From contig JBMONC010000063.1 of the NCBI GenBank assembly GCA_049324875.1, positions 1-64,000 of the forward strand: DNA of 64,000 bases, given 5' to 3'. Below the pieces are notes generated by a model that saw nothing but the letters and a program-made list of their open reading frames with translations, made no database searches and had not been told where the DNA came from. This DNA comes from JAWLHU01 sp049324875. GTDB lineage: Bacteria; Bacillota; Sulfobacillia; Symbiobacteriales; Symbiobacteriaceae. A program made the position numbers and the translations under genes. Below are positions 32,969 through 40,412 of the stretch, piece by piece; the stretch's first letter is position 1; every line of letters begins with the position of its first letter.

Positions 32969-33667
32969 TCAGTTGATGTTGACCACCGAGCCCTTCAGCT
33001 CGGCGGTGGCGCCGGCGTTCAGCTTCAGGTTGGCCCCCGCCTTGATCTCCAGGCTCCCCTGGGCCTCGATGGTCAGGTTGCCGTTCCCCTGCAGGGCGAT
33101 GTCCCCCCCGTCCTTGAGGGTGAGGCTGGAGCCGGAGGTGGTGAGGGTCGCCTCGCCGGCCTCGGCGTCGATGGTCAGGGTCAGACTCCCCACCGCCGCC
33201 TCCACCCGCTTGTCGGTCACCGTCAGGGTGAGGTCGGAGGGGAGCTTCAGGGTGAAGGAGCGGCTGCCGTTCCGGCCGCCCTTCAGCGCCAGCTCCAGCC
33301 GGTCCGACTCGCCGGCGTCCGGCGGGAGGTGGGTGACGATCTCGCCCGGGCCGTAGGGGGGTGGGCGGAGCTGGTCGCTGTAGAACCGACCGGCGATCAC
33401 CGGCTGGTCAGGGTCGCCGCCCACGAAGTGGACCAGGACCAGGTCGCCCTTGGCCGGCGGGGCGGCTGTGCCCAGGTGATCGGTGGCGAGGGGCACACCG
33501 GTCAGGAGCAGGTCCCGGCCCCGGAGGCGCACATCGCAGCCGTAGTTCTCGTTGTCAGAGGGGTCGGAATGGGCCGCTGCCGCCTCCACCACCCCGATCT
33601 GGCTGGGGATGTGGTGGGCCAGCTCGGCCCGGATCAGCTCCCGGAGCAGGGCGACGATGTCGGACAC
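32969..33667 (-). CDS. Central spike protein, gpV/VgrG-C-like
   Basis: A 232-aa baseplate spike protein. An OB-fold region (about residues 20-100, with KGDLVLVHFVGGDPDQPVIAG, typical of gpV/gp5 N-domains) is followed by a repetitive beta-prism region. The latter contains LTLTVTDKRVEAAVGSLTLT and GNLTIEAQGSLEIKAGANLK. It trimerises into the cell-puncturing needle capped by the PAAR protein encoded next. The GTG start is likely. In VgrG the hub and spike are fused; here hub (next gene upstream) and spike are separate, as in Mu and P2. Confidence 0.88.
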   Translation of the reverse strand: MSDIVALLRELIRAELAHHIPSQIGVVEAAAAHSDPSDNENYGCDVRLRGRDLLLTGVPLATDHLGTAAPPAKGDLVLVHFVGGDPDQPVIAGRFYSDQLRPPPYGPGEIVTHLPPDAGESDRLELALKGGRNGSRSFTLKLPSDLTLTVTDKRVEAAVGSLTLTIDAEAGEATLTTSGSSLTLKDGGDIALQGNGNLTIEAQGSLEIKAGANLKLNAGATAELKGSVVNIN

Positions 33668-33671
33668 GCAC

Positions 33672-34628
33672 TCACACCCCGATTCGGTTCAGCTCCAGGC
33701 GGGTGACGAGCCCGGCCTGGGCGTCCCAGACGATGGTGATCCCGGCCAGCCGCACCGGCTCGGGGGCCGGGCTGAAACCGGTCAGCAGGAGCGCCTCGCC
33801 CAGGTCGGCCGGCGGGAGGCCCGCCAGCACCAGGTGCCGGCGGTGGCTGCTCTCCTTGGCCCGCAGGGCCAGGGTGGCGGCGGCTCTGGTCACATCCGCC
33901 GCCGTCTTCAGGCCGGGCATGTGGCGGCTGTGGCTGCCGTCGCCGGCGGCGACGGCCTCCAGGGACTGGAGCAGCCAGCTCTCCGCCCCCGGACCCCTGG
34001 CGCCCATGGCGCCATCCCCCGTCAGCCGGGTTCCGGGGGGATCGTCGGGCCCATCCTCGGCCTGGTAGTCGATCACCGGATCCTCCCGGCGGAGGGTGGC
34101 CACCGGGGTGGGGAGCGGACTCTCCACCCGGAGCTGGCCCGCCGTGTCGGTGCGGACCAGCAGGCCGGAGATGGCGGCCAGCCGGAGGATGTGGTCCATG
34201 CCGCTGGGGCCGAAGTGGAGGGCGTAGGCGGGCAGGGTGGCGCCGGGGGGCTCCACCACCGCCGGGACCCCGGCCTCCTGGCAGAGCTCGCTGATCAGCT
34301 TGGCCGCCGTGGTGGAGCGGACCGCCCTGTCGGTGTGGAGCCGGGCCAGGGGGCCGGTGGCCTCCTCGATCAGCAGGCGGGTTCCCCAGGAGCCCACCTG
34401 CCGCCGGAGCAGCCGGCCGGTGAAGAGCGGCCGGGCCTGGCCGGAGCCGGAAGCGCCGCTGATCTGCAGCTTCGCCCCCGCCTCCGGGGGCTCCACCGCC
34501 GGGGAGAGCACCACCTCGGCCTGCCCCACCGGCCACGCCAGCGAGCGGCGCAGCCGGAGGGCGGCCAGCGGGATCGGGCCGGCGGCCGGGGGCGCCCCGA
34601 CCGGCCGGAGGTGAATGGTGGGTCGCAT
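33672..34628 (-). CDS. Baseplate hub protein, gpD/gp27-like
   Basis: The 318-aa protein has the general look of phage late-control gpD proteins: an N-terminal beta-barrel region, then TTAAKLISELCQEAGV and the hub motif GMDHILRLAAISGLLVRTD. A C-terminal barrel ends in ITIVWDAQAGLVTRLELNRIGV. It would form the trimeric ring that connects tube to spike. The ATG follows GGAGGAGGGGG. It is followed 4 bp later by the spike gene, the usual pairing. Confidence 0.78.
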   Translation of the reverse strand: MRPTIHLRPVGAPPAAGPIPLAALRLRRSLAWPVGQAEVVLSPAVEPPEAGAKLQISGASGSGQARPLFTGRLLRRQVGSWGTRLLIEEATGPLARLHTDRAVRSTTAAKLISELCQEAGVPAVVEPPGATLPAYALHFGPSGMDHILRLAAISGLLVRTDTAGQLRVESPLPTPVATLRREDPVIDYQAEDGPDDPPGTRLTGDGAMGARGPGAESWLLQSLEAVAAGDGSHSRHMPGLKTAADVTRAAATLALRAKESSHRRHLVLAGLPPADLGEALLLTGFSPAPEPVRLAGITIVWDAQAGLVTRLELNRIGV

Positions 34629-34653
34629 GGCACCCCCTCCTCCCGGCCCAGGG

Positions 34654-35253
34654 TTATGCGGTCACGGTCAGCGCCTCACCCAGCAGGTCGATGCAGCCGG
34701 AGGCGTAGGCGACGAAGTCGGCGATGGCGGCCCCGGCCTGCGCCACGTTGACGATGTCGTTCAGCGGCCCCATGATCGCCTCGGTGTCGAAGCTGGAGCC
34801 GGCCGCCTCGTTGATCACCCCGGCGATGGCCGGGAAGAGGCCGTACTTGCCGTCAACGGGCTGGTAGTTGTAGCCGGGGCTGGTGGCGTGGGGCGAGTTG
34901 AGGGCGACGAAGGCCTGGTACCGGGTCCCCACCTCATCGCCCAGCTCGTTGGCGGTGTTCTCGATCTCCTTGACCACATCCTGGAGCCCCTTGGTCATCG
35001 CCTCGATGGCGGAGTTGATGGCCGAACTGCCGGGCAGGCCGCCCAGGAGCTCGTTGATCTTGGTCTTCAGGCCGGGGTCGGTGGTGAGCGACTCCATATA
35101 GTCGGTGATGGAGTCCTCGGCGCTCTCGCCCCAGATCTTGTCGGGGTCGAAGGCGCCGCCGGTGATCACCTCGCAGAGCTCGCGCAGGGCCGCATCCACA
35201 TCCTTCAGCTTCTGGGGCAGGGCGTTGTACTTGGCCGTCCGGTTCGTCGCCAC
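34654..35253 (-). CDS. Unrecognised helical protein in the injection-system operon, 199 aa
   Basis: A 199-aa mainly helical protein (KYNALPQKLKDVDAALREL; ENTANELGDEVGTRYQAF) without signal peptide or membrane helix, ending in a Gly/Ala-rich stretch. I recognise no family. The GTG start has AAAGGAGGAG upstream. It lies between the hub gene and the gp43-like gene, where phages encode tape-measure-adjacent or hub-associated proteins, and injection systems may carry cargo. It could be a cargo, a hub adaptor or an internal chaperone; sequence alone does not decide. Confidence 0.6.
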   Translation of the reverse strand: MATNRTAKYNALPQKLKDVDAALRELCEVITGGAFDPDKIWGESAEDSITDYMESLTTDPGLKTKINELLGGLPGSSAINSAIEAMTKGLQDVVKEIENTANELGDEVGTRYQAFVALNSPHATSPGYNYQPVDGKYGLFPAIAGVINEAAGSSFDTEAIMGPLNDIVNVAQAGAAIADFVAYASGCIDLLGEALTVTA

Positions 35254-35272
35254 GGAATACTCCTCCTTTGCA

Positions 35273-35902
35273 TTAGCCGCCCCAGGCGGTGATCGCCCGG
35301 CCGGCCTTGGACAGGATCTCCTCGATCACACCCAACCCTTCCACCGCCTCCATCACCGTCTCCACCATCTCCACGGCGTCCTCGGCGGCGGCGAGCGCCT
35401 CGTCCAGGGCAGCCTTGGCGGCGGCGGCCTCGGCCAGGGCGCCGGCGGCGGCATCCACCGCGGCGCCTGCGGCCTCATCGACGGCGGAGGCGATCTCGCC
35501 GAGAACGCCGGCGTCGAAGCCGCCGGCGGTGGGCGGGGGCGGCGGCACATAGCGGACCAGTTCCATCTGGTACTCGTAGTAGTCAAGCCGGCCGGGCGGC
35601 TGGTAGACCTGAAGGCGGGCCACCATCACCTGCTCGATATTGGCGGCGACGGCGGCGCTGGCGGCGAAGTCCAGGGGCTCGCCCCGCTGCATCGCCTGCC
35701 GCAGCGCCTCCAGGCGGTTGCCCGCCTCGCTGCCCAGGGCCACCCCCGCCAGCCAGATGCGGGCGCCGGCCTGGCCCAGGTCCTGGACCAGGTCCCCCTC
35801 CGCACCGGGCCACGGGTGGATCGCCAGCCGGCGGGACTCATCGATCGCCAGCCCGGTCACCCGGTCCAGCTCCAGATCGCCGAGGATCACCGCTTCTGCC
35901 AC
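35273..35902 (-). CDS. Tail protein resembling the N-terminal domain of DNA-circularisation/Mu gp43-type proteins
   Basis: Residues 1-115 (AVILGDLELDRVTGLAIDES, then LGQAGARIWLAGVALGSEAG and RLDYYEYQMELVRY) follow the pattern of the baseplate protein placed between tape measure and gpD in Mu-like tails. After a Pro run (PPPPP) the last ~85 residues are an Ala/Glu-rich helix. The GTG start lies behind AAGGGGGG. The family is misnamed for DNA circularisation; structural studies of related proteins place it at the baseplate hub. It may act where a LysM-type protein acts in other systems. Confidence 0.65.
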   Translation of the reverse strand: MAEAVILGDLELDRVTGLAIDESRRLAIHPWPGAEGDLVQDLGQAGARIWLAGVALGSEAGNRLEALRQAMQRGEPLDFAASAAVAANIEQVMVARLQVYQPPGRLDYYEYQMELVRYVPPPPPTAGGFDAGVLGEIASAVDEAAGAAVDAAAGALAEAAAAKAALDEALAAAEDAVEMVETVMEAVEGLGVIEEILSKAGRAITAWGG

Positions 35903-35906
35903 CGAA

Positions 35907-36968
35907 TTACCCCCCCTTCAGGTCCAGGCCGTGCCGGAGGGCGTCCTCCCGCAGGATCCGGGCCAGCTGCTCCCGGAGCTGCTCCCGGGCGGCGAGGCTG
36001 GGGGCCGGGCCCGGGGCCCGGCTGGCCGGGCGGAGATCGGTGGGAGGGTCTGGTGGGAGTTGCCCCAGGCTCCATGCGGGCCCCATCGCGGCGGCCACCT
36101 GTCTCAGCGCCGGGATCTCGACCCCCGGGGGCAGGGCAATGCCGGGAGGAGCGCTCCCGCCGCCGGTGGCTGGGGCCTCGGCGCGGGGGTCATGGCGAGA
36201 GGGCGCCGGCGCGGGGGTCGGGGGGCGTGGGGCGGTCAGCCGGGCCGCCAGGGCGGTGCGCCGCTGCTCCCGGGCGGCGAGGGCGGCCCTGAGGGCACTC
36301 CCTTCCACGGGTGTGGAAGGCTCATGCAAGGGATGCGTCAGGGGCGTGCCAGGATCATGCTGCCCCTCCGTTCCCCCGGTCGAGTCCCGCATCTGCCGCC
36401 CGGATGCTTCATGCGGTGATATGGCGGGCGTATGCATTGGCTGTGCGGAATCATCCGCTGGCCGTGCGGGCTGCTCGAGGGATGGGTTCATGGCTCGTGT
36501 CCGCCTCATGGCAGGCCTCATGGCAGGCCGATCTGGCGAGGCCGGAGGCCGGTTGGAGGCCATTCCTTCCCCGTTGCCGGCGGGGGTCCCCCGCGCCGGT
36601 GGGTCGGCCCCATCGCGTGACCCGGGTGTTCCAGGCCGGTGCCAGGGTTGTGGCAGCCCCATTTCAGGCGCATGCCAGGGTGATACCAGTCCCATTTCAG
36701 GCGCATGCCAGGCTTGGGCAAGCCCCATTCCAGGCAGGTCCGAGGGTGACGCCAGGCCTGTTCCGGACACCTGCCGGGGATGTGACAGGCGGGTTCCGCC
36801 TGCCTGCCAGGGGGGCGGGGGCCTCCCCGCGGGCGCATGGGGGCCTCCCGCCAGACCCAGCGCCCGGCAGACCCGCTCCCGCCGACCCCCCCGTGCCGAA
36901 GAGCGGGCCAGTACCAGGGCCAGAAAGCCCAGCAGACCCGGGCTGAAGCTGGGGAAGCGGCTAGTCAT
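35907..36968 (-). CDS. Pro-rich repeat protein at the tape-measure position, 353 aa
   Basis: The ATG at 36968 overlaps the stop of the upstream gene (ATGACTAG). The N-terminus has a hydrophobic stretch (SPGLLGFLALVLARSS). The middle carries an 11-residue tandem repeat (PGMGLAQAWHA, PEMGLVSPWHA, PEMGLPQPWHR), and the C-terminus has two related helices (LAAREQRRTALAARL; LAAREQLREQLARIL). Pro, Arg and Ala dominate. In Mu-like tails the tape-measure gene lies exactly here, after tube and chaperone genes, and tape measures can carry 11-residue repeats with regularly placed Trp. Against this, the protein is short and Pro-rich, not a long helix. The assignment is by position only. Confidence 0.5.
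   Translation of the reverse strand: MTSRFPSFSPGLLGFLALVLARSSARGGRRERVCRALGLAGGPHAPAGRPPPPWQAGGTRLSHPRQVSGTGLASPSDLPGMGLAQAWHAPEMGLVSPWHAPEMGLPQPWHRPGTPGSRDGADPPARGTPAGNGEGMASNRPPASPDRPAMRPAMRRTRAMNPSLEQPARPADDSAQPMHTPAISPHEASGRQMRDSTGGTEGQHDPGTPLTHPLHEPSTPVEGSALRAALAAREQRRTALAARLTAPRPPTPAPAPSRHDPRAEAPATGGGSAPPGIALPPGVEIPALRQVAAAMGPAWSLGQLPPDPPTDLRPASRAPGPAPSLAAREQLREQLARILREDALRHGLDLKGG
36632..36796. repeat. Five 33-bp tandem repeats inside the tape-measure-position gene
   Basis: Units begin at 36632, 36665, 36698, 36731 and 36764, each 33 bp. The first three are the most similar (for example CAGGCGCATGCCAGG in two of them). They encode the 11-residue repeat. Confidence 0.85.
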
Positions 36969-37725
36969 CCTCCACAATGATCCGGTTCACCCCCTCCCCC
37001 TGCTGGGCAGCGGCTGCCTGCGCCGGCCCCCGGTCGACCAGCCGAAGGGCTGCCAGCAGCCGCTCGGCCAGGCGGGCGTCCATCCGCTCCACCTGCTCGG
37101 GCCGCCAGCCAAAGTGCTGGCAGAGGTAGAGCAGCGCCAGATCCGGGTGGTCATACCCCTGGCGGACCGAGGCCTCCAGGATCGCCGCCTGCTCCTCCGC
37201 CACCCCGTTGAGCCGGTCCAGCGCCTGGATCACCACCTCGCCCAGCGCCACCGGCCACTCGGCGATGGCCTGGGGGCCGATGTGCTCCCCCTCCTCGGTG
37301 GTGACGCAGGACTGGAGCATCTGCATCTCGTAGGCCGCCAGGTCGACGGAGACCCGCCCGTCCACCAGCCGGAGCGACCGGCGGAGCGCCTCGTTCCGCT
37401 CGCCGAAGGTCCACGGGTGGAGGCGAAGCTCGACTCCCGTCCCCCTGACCCGCCATACCTCCAGCCCTTCGAGCACCTCAAGCCGCAGGGCGAGCCGCTC
37501 CTCCTCCACCGCCCGCAGGGCGGCGGCCATCAGCTGATCGCCCACCCCCACCGGGAGGGCCCGGATCGTCTCCCGGCTCTCTCCCTCCAGGCAGGCCAGC
37601 AGACACTCCTCCAGCAGGCGAGCGCTGTCGCCCGCCCCCCGCTCCAGCGCCTGGGTCCAGCGCCACCAGCGGGGGGCTTGCACCGTGTACTGCCGGTCTC
37701 CGATCGACAAGGTCCGGGCGCCCAT
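36961..37725 (-). CDS. Probable tail assembly chaperone-type protein, 254 aa
   Basis: The N-terminus (LSIGDRQYTVQAPRWWRWTQALE) and the central PWTFGERNEALRRSLRLVDG segment are typical of small tail-assembly proteins encoded between tube and tape-measure genes. The C-terminal YDHPDLALLYLCQHFGWRPE resembles the short DUF6760-like proteins seen in some injection-system loci; here it is fused. I found no slippery frameshift sequence at its end; the overlap with the next gene is a simple ATGACTAG. The ATG is 3 bp after the tube gene stop. Confidence 0.6.
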   Translation of the reverse strand: MGARTLSIGDRQYTVQAPRWWRWTQALERGAGDSARLLEECLLACLEGESRETIRALPVGVGDQLMAAALRAVEEERLALRLEVLEGLEVWRVRGTGVELRLHPWTFGERNEALRRSLRLVDGRVSVDLAAYEMQMLQSCVTTEEGEHIGPQAIAEWPVALGEVVIQALDRLNGVAEEQAAILEASVRQGYDHPDLALLYLCQHFGWRPEQVERMDARLAERLLAALRLVDRGPAQAAAAQQGEGVNRIIVEDD

Positions 37726-37728
37726 GGG

Positions 37729-38115
37729 CTAGCGCTCCCGGGTGGCCGAGAAGTGGTAGATCACCTCGACCACCCCGCCCGCCGCCAGCCCGAAGGACTT
37801 GCCGTGCAGCTGGCACTCGTCCAGGGTGACCTCCTTGGCCACCTCGCCCTCCGCCGTGACGTGCTTGAGCGAGGCGAAGATCTGGAAGCTCTCCTTGGAC
37901 TGGAGCAGCCGCTCCAGCTCGTCGCTGGCAGAGCGGATCCGGAGCGTCCCGGTGATCCGGGTCATGCCGTAGACCACCCCCACCCGCTCATCCGTCCCGA
38001 TGGCGGCGATCTCGGTCTGGGGCTTCACCGTCTGGTAGGTGATCTCCTGAAGCCCGGCCAGCGCCGTGCCGTTGACCAGCACGTTCGACCGGTTCGCCGA
38101 AAGAATCGTGGCCAC
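37729..38115 (-). CDS. Tail tube protein
   Basis: A 128-aa protein (NVLVNGTALAGLQEITYQTV; GMTRITGTLRIRSASDELERLL) with the size and beta-rich pattern of contractile-tail tube proteins and located immediately after the sheath. It would polymerise into the inner tube. The GTG start has AAGGAGG upstream. It is not closely similar in pattern to the gp19-like domains of the exported protein at 21.6 kb, so the operon has its own tube subunit. Confidence 0.8.
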   Translation of the reverse strand: MATILSANRSNVLVNGTALAGLQEITYQTVKPQTEIAAIGTDERVGVVYGMTRITGTLRIRSASDELERLLQSKESFQIFASLKHVTAEGEVAKEVTLDECQLHGKSFGLAAGGVVEVIYHFSATRER

Positions 38116-38133
38116 GCGACTGCCTCCTTCCGG

Positions 38134-39552
38134 TTAGAACGCCTGGACCTTGATGGTGGCGTAGATGTAGTCGATCGCCCGGACCGGCCGCACCGCTGTG
38201 TCGATCCGGACCACCCCCGCCGCGAAGTCATCGGGGGTCGACTCCACCGAAACGGCGAAGGCCGGGGACTGCCCGTCGGTGCTGGGCACGATCGCCCCCT
38301 CCCGCTCCATCCGGGTGAAGGCCTCGGTGATCCGCTGCTTCAGGGCGAGCCGGTGCGCCTCGGTGTTCAACAGCCCGATGAAGTCCTGGGCGATGTTCTG
38401 CACGTGCCGGACCGCCCGGTCGGCCACCCGGGTGACGTTGATCTGCCCGGTGTCGGTGGTGATCCCCTTGACCACCGAGATCCCCTTGCGGGGCACCTCA
38501 TCGACGGCGCAGACCCCGGCCTTGATCAGCGCCTCCAGCTGCGGGTCGGTGAAGTCGAAGGAGAGGCTGGAGACCCCCGGGAGGCTCTTGAAGGTGGGCG
38601 ACTCGAAGTAGCGTTGCCCGGCGATCATGCCGATCACGGCGCCCATGTACCCGTGGGGGGCGACCAGGACAAACCGCTCGCTCACCAGCCGGGAGGCCAT
38701 CCGGGTGGTGACCTCCATGTTGGGCCGGCCGTCCTCGGTGGGGATGGTCTGGCCGAAGCCCATCCGGTTCCGGGCGATCCGCGACATGCGCTCGCAGTGG
38801 CTGATGATCTCGGCGCAGATCTGGGTGGCGTTGGCCTCGCCGTACCGGTGGCTGGCGGCCACCATGTCCACGTCCGGGAAGGTCTCCAGCCGGGCGAGCG
38901 CCGCCGCAAAGGCCTCGGGCATGGCGTCCTGCCCGCCGGTCAGCGGCTTGGGCAGGGCGTCGGGGTTGGTGTTGTCGGGCAGCACCTGCGCATCCGGTGC
39001 GGCAGCCGTCTTCAGCGTCGCCCGCACGAAGGAGGACTCGGCGCTGACGGCGGCCACGAAGTAGCGGGCGTGGTCCCGCCTGCTGGAGAGGTTCCGGATC
39101 GTCTCCACCGGCTGGTCCGTCCCCTTCCGGAAGACCTGGACCTCCACCGCCTCCTGACCGGCAGCGACGCCGGTCCGGGTGACCAGCCGGACCGAGAGGT
39201 CGTTGCCCCAGGCCCCGCCGGCCTTCGCCCGGAACTCCAGCTTCGCGGGGGAGCCGTTCACCTGCACGCTCTCCTCCACCGCGGCGGCGGTCATCAGGTC
39301 GGGCGGGATGTTGACCACCACCACCTGGTTCAACCCCGCCGCGAAGGCCTGCCGAACCTCTGGCAGTGACATGACCGAGGCCGGCCCATAGGTCTCCCGG
39401 AACTCCTGCAACGACCCGAGGGCCTGGAGCGGCTTGGACGAGCGGTCCACCTCGGTGGGGCCGACAATCCCCAGCACCCCGGTCGCGCCCAGCGGTCTGG
39501 GCACCAGTTCACGAATCACGCGGATCTCCACGCCCGGAATGATCAGACCCAT
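38134..39552 (-). CDS. Contractile tail sheath protein
   Basis: The 472-aa product begins MGLIIPGVEIRVIRELVPRP, followed by GVLGIVGPTEVDR and the sheath-typical FAAGLNQVVVVNI. The C-terminal part holds the conserved contractile domain (KGISVVKGITTDTGQINVTRVADRAV, in two pieces, and AIDYIYATIKVQ), which forms the handshake strands. It is the first gene of the operon. The ATG at 39552 was preferred over the GTG six bases upstream because AAAGGAG lies 7 nt before it. Only one sheath gene is present, as in phages, whereas Afp-like systems carry several. Confidence 0.92.
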   Translation of the reverse strand: MGLIIPGVEIRVIRELVPRPLGATGVLGIVGPTEVDRSSKPLQALGSLQEFRETYGPASVMSLPEVRQAFAAGLNQVVVVNIPPDLMTAAAVEESVQVNGSPAKLEFRAKAGGAWGNDLSVRLVTRTGVAAGQEAVEVQVFRKGTDQPVETIRNLSSRRDHARYFVAAVSAESSFVRATLKTAAAPDAQVLPDNTNPDALPKPLTGGQDAMPEAFAAALARLETFPDVDMVAASHRYGEANATQICAEIISHCERMSRIARNRMGFGQTIPTEDGRPNMEVTTRMASRLVSERFVLVAPHGYMGAVIGMIAGQRYFESPTFKSLPGVSSLSFDFTDPQLEALIKAGVCAVDEVPRKGISVVKGITTDTGQINVTRVADRAVRHVQNIAQDFIGLLNTEAHRLALKQRITEAFTRMEREGAIVPSTDGQSPAFAVSVESTPDDFAAGVVRIDTAVRPVRAIDYIYATIKVQAF

Positions 39553-39630
39553 ACCCACACTCCTTTGCCCCCGAAATCATCCGCCACGCGGATAAGTAGT
39601 ATGACTAAAAATAATATTCGGTCTATTAAG

Positions 39631-39659
39631 AGCATAGGTGGAGCCCTGTACAGTGTCAA
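39631..39659 (-). promoter_or_regulatory. Sigma-A-type promoter of the injection-system operon
   Basis: On the minus strand a perfect -35 TTGACA and -10 TATGCT are separated by 17 bp, about 80 nt before the sheath start. The surrounding ~100 bp is markedly AT-rich for this genome. A small hairpin (ATCCGC/GCGGAT) lies in the leader. Confidence 0.8.
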
Positions 39660-39740
39660 TACGCCCCACCCTTGTCCGGCAAAAGTTTAATGATTTAGTG
39701 GCGGACGTTATCCGGGACGGATGGTCCGAGAAACGAGAAA

Positions 39741-39758
39741 GAGCCCCGGAAAGGGCTC
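39741..39758 (-). terminator. Terminator of the homogentisate operon
   Basis: GAGCCC and GGGCTC form a compact hairpin followed on the minus strand by TTTCTCGTTTCT. Confidence 0.65.
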
Positions 39759-39784
39759 TGGATATAAAGACCGGACCAAACCCC

Positions 39785-40396
39785 CTACCCCGGGCGCTCC
39801 ATCGTAAAGCGGTCGGTGCAGCGGACGTAGTCGTTGCCGGAGAGCCGGCCGATGGGCTGGAGCAGGTCGAGGTTGATCCGGCCGGCCTCGTAGATCTCGT
39901 CGGCTACGTGGATGCGCTGGACGGTGCCCAGCACCACCGCACCGGAGCCGGGGCGGTCGCCGCCTACCTCCACCACCTGGAGCAGGGTGCACTCGTAGCT
40001 GACCAGGCTCTCGGCCACCCTCGGCACCCGGACAAGGGCGGAACCGGCCGGGGTCAGGCCCGAGGCGGCGAACTCATCCACCTCGGGCGGGAAGGACTGG
40101 CTGGTGGCGTTCATCTGGGCGGCGAAGCGCTCGCTGACGATGTTGATCACGAACTCGCCGGTGGCCTCGATGTTGACCAGGGTGTCCTTCTTCCGGCCGT
40201 CGACGCCCCGGCGCATGGGGCTGAAGCAGAGGACCATCGGGTCGGCGCTGACGGCGGTGAAGAAGCTGAAGGGGGCCAGGTTGGGTACTCCCTCCGGGCT
40301 CACGGTGGAGACCAGGGCGATGGGGCGGGGCACGATCGCCCCGATCATCAGCTTGTAGGCCTCCCGCCAGGGGAGGGTGGACGGGTCGATGATCAC
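39785..40396 (-). CDS. Flavin reductase-like FMN-binding protein
   Basis: The 203-aa product has the flavin-reductase-like split-barrel pattern: GAIVPRPIALVSTVSPEG, then NLAPFSFFTAVSADPMVLCFSP, and NIEATGEFVINIVSE. Members bind FMN, and some supply reduced flavin. The GTG start follows TGGAGG. It is the last gene in the tyrosine/homogentisate operon, 16 bp after homogentisate dioxygenase. Its role there is unknown; the pathway needs no flavin step, so it may support a side reaction or respond to aromatic intermediates. Confidence 0.82.
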   Translation of the reverse strand: MIIDPSTLPWREAYKLMIGAIVPRPIALVSTVSPEGVPNLAPFSFFTAVSADPMVLCFSPMRRGVDGRKKDTLVNIEATGEFVINIVSERFAAQMNATSQSFPPEVDEFAASGLTPAGSALVRVPRVAESLVSYECTLLQVVEVGGDRPGSGAVVLGTVQRIHVADEIYEAGRINLDLLQPIGRLSGNDYVRCTDRFTMERPG

Positions 40397-40412
40397 GCTG
40401 CATACCTCCAGG

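Noticed and set aside
36040..39369. A 1109-codon open frame on the plus strand across sheath and tube genes
   Set aside because: It is antisense to clearly recognisable sheath, tube and chaperone-like genes and has shadow-type composition (Gly, His, Leu, Arg, Pro).
24071..39659. Reading the tail genes as a prophage
   Set aside because: No portal, capsid, terminase, integrase, repressor, holin or endolysin genes occur in the locus or its flanks.
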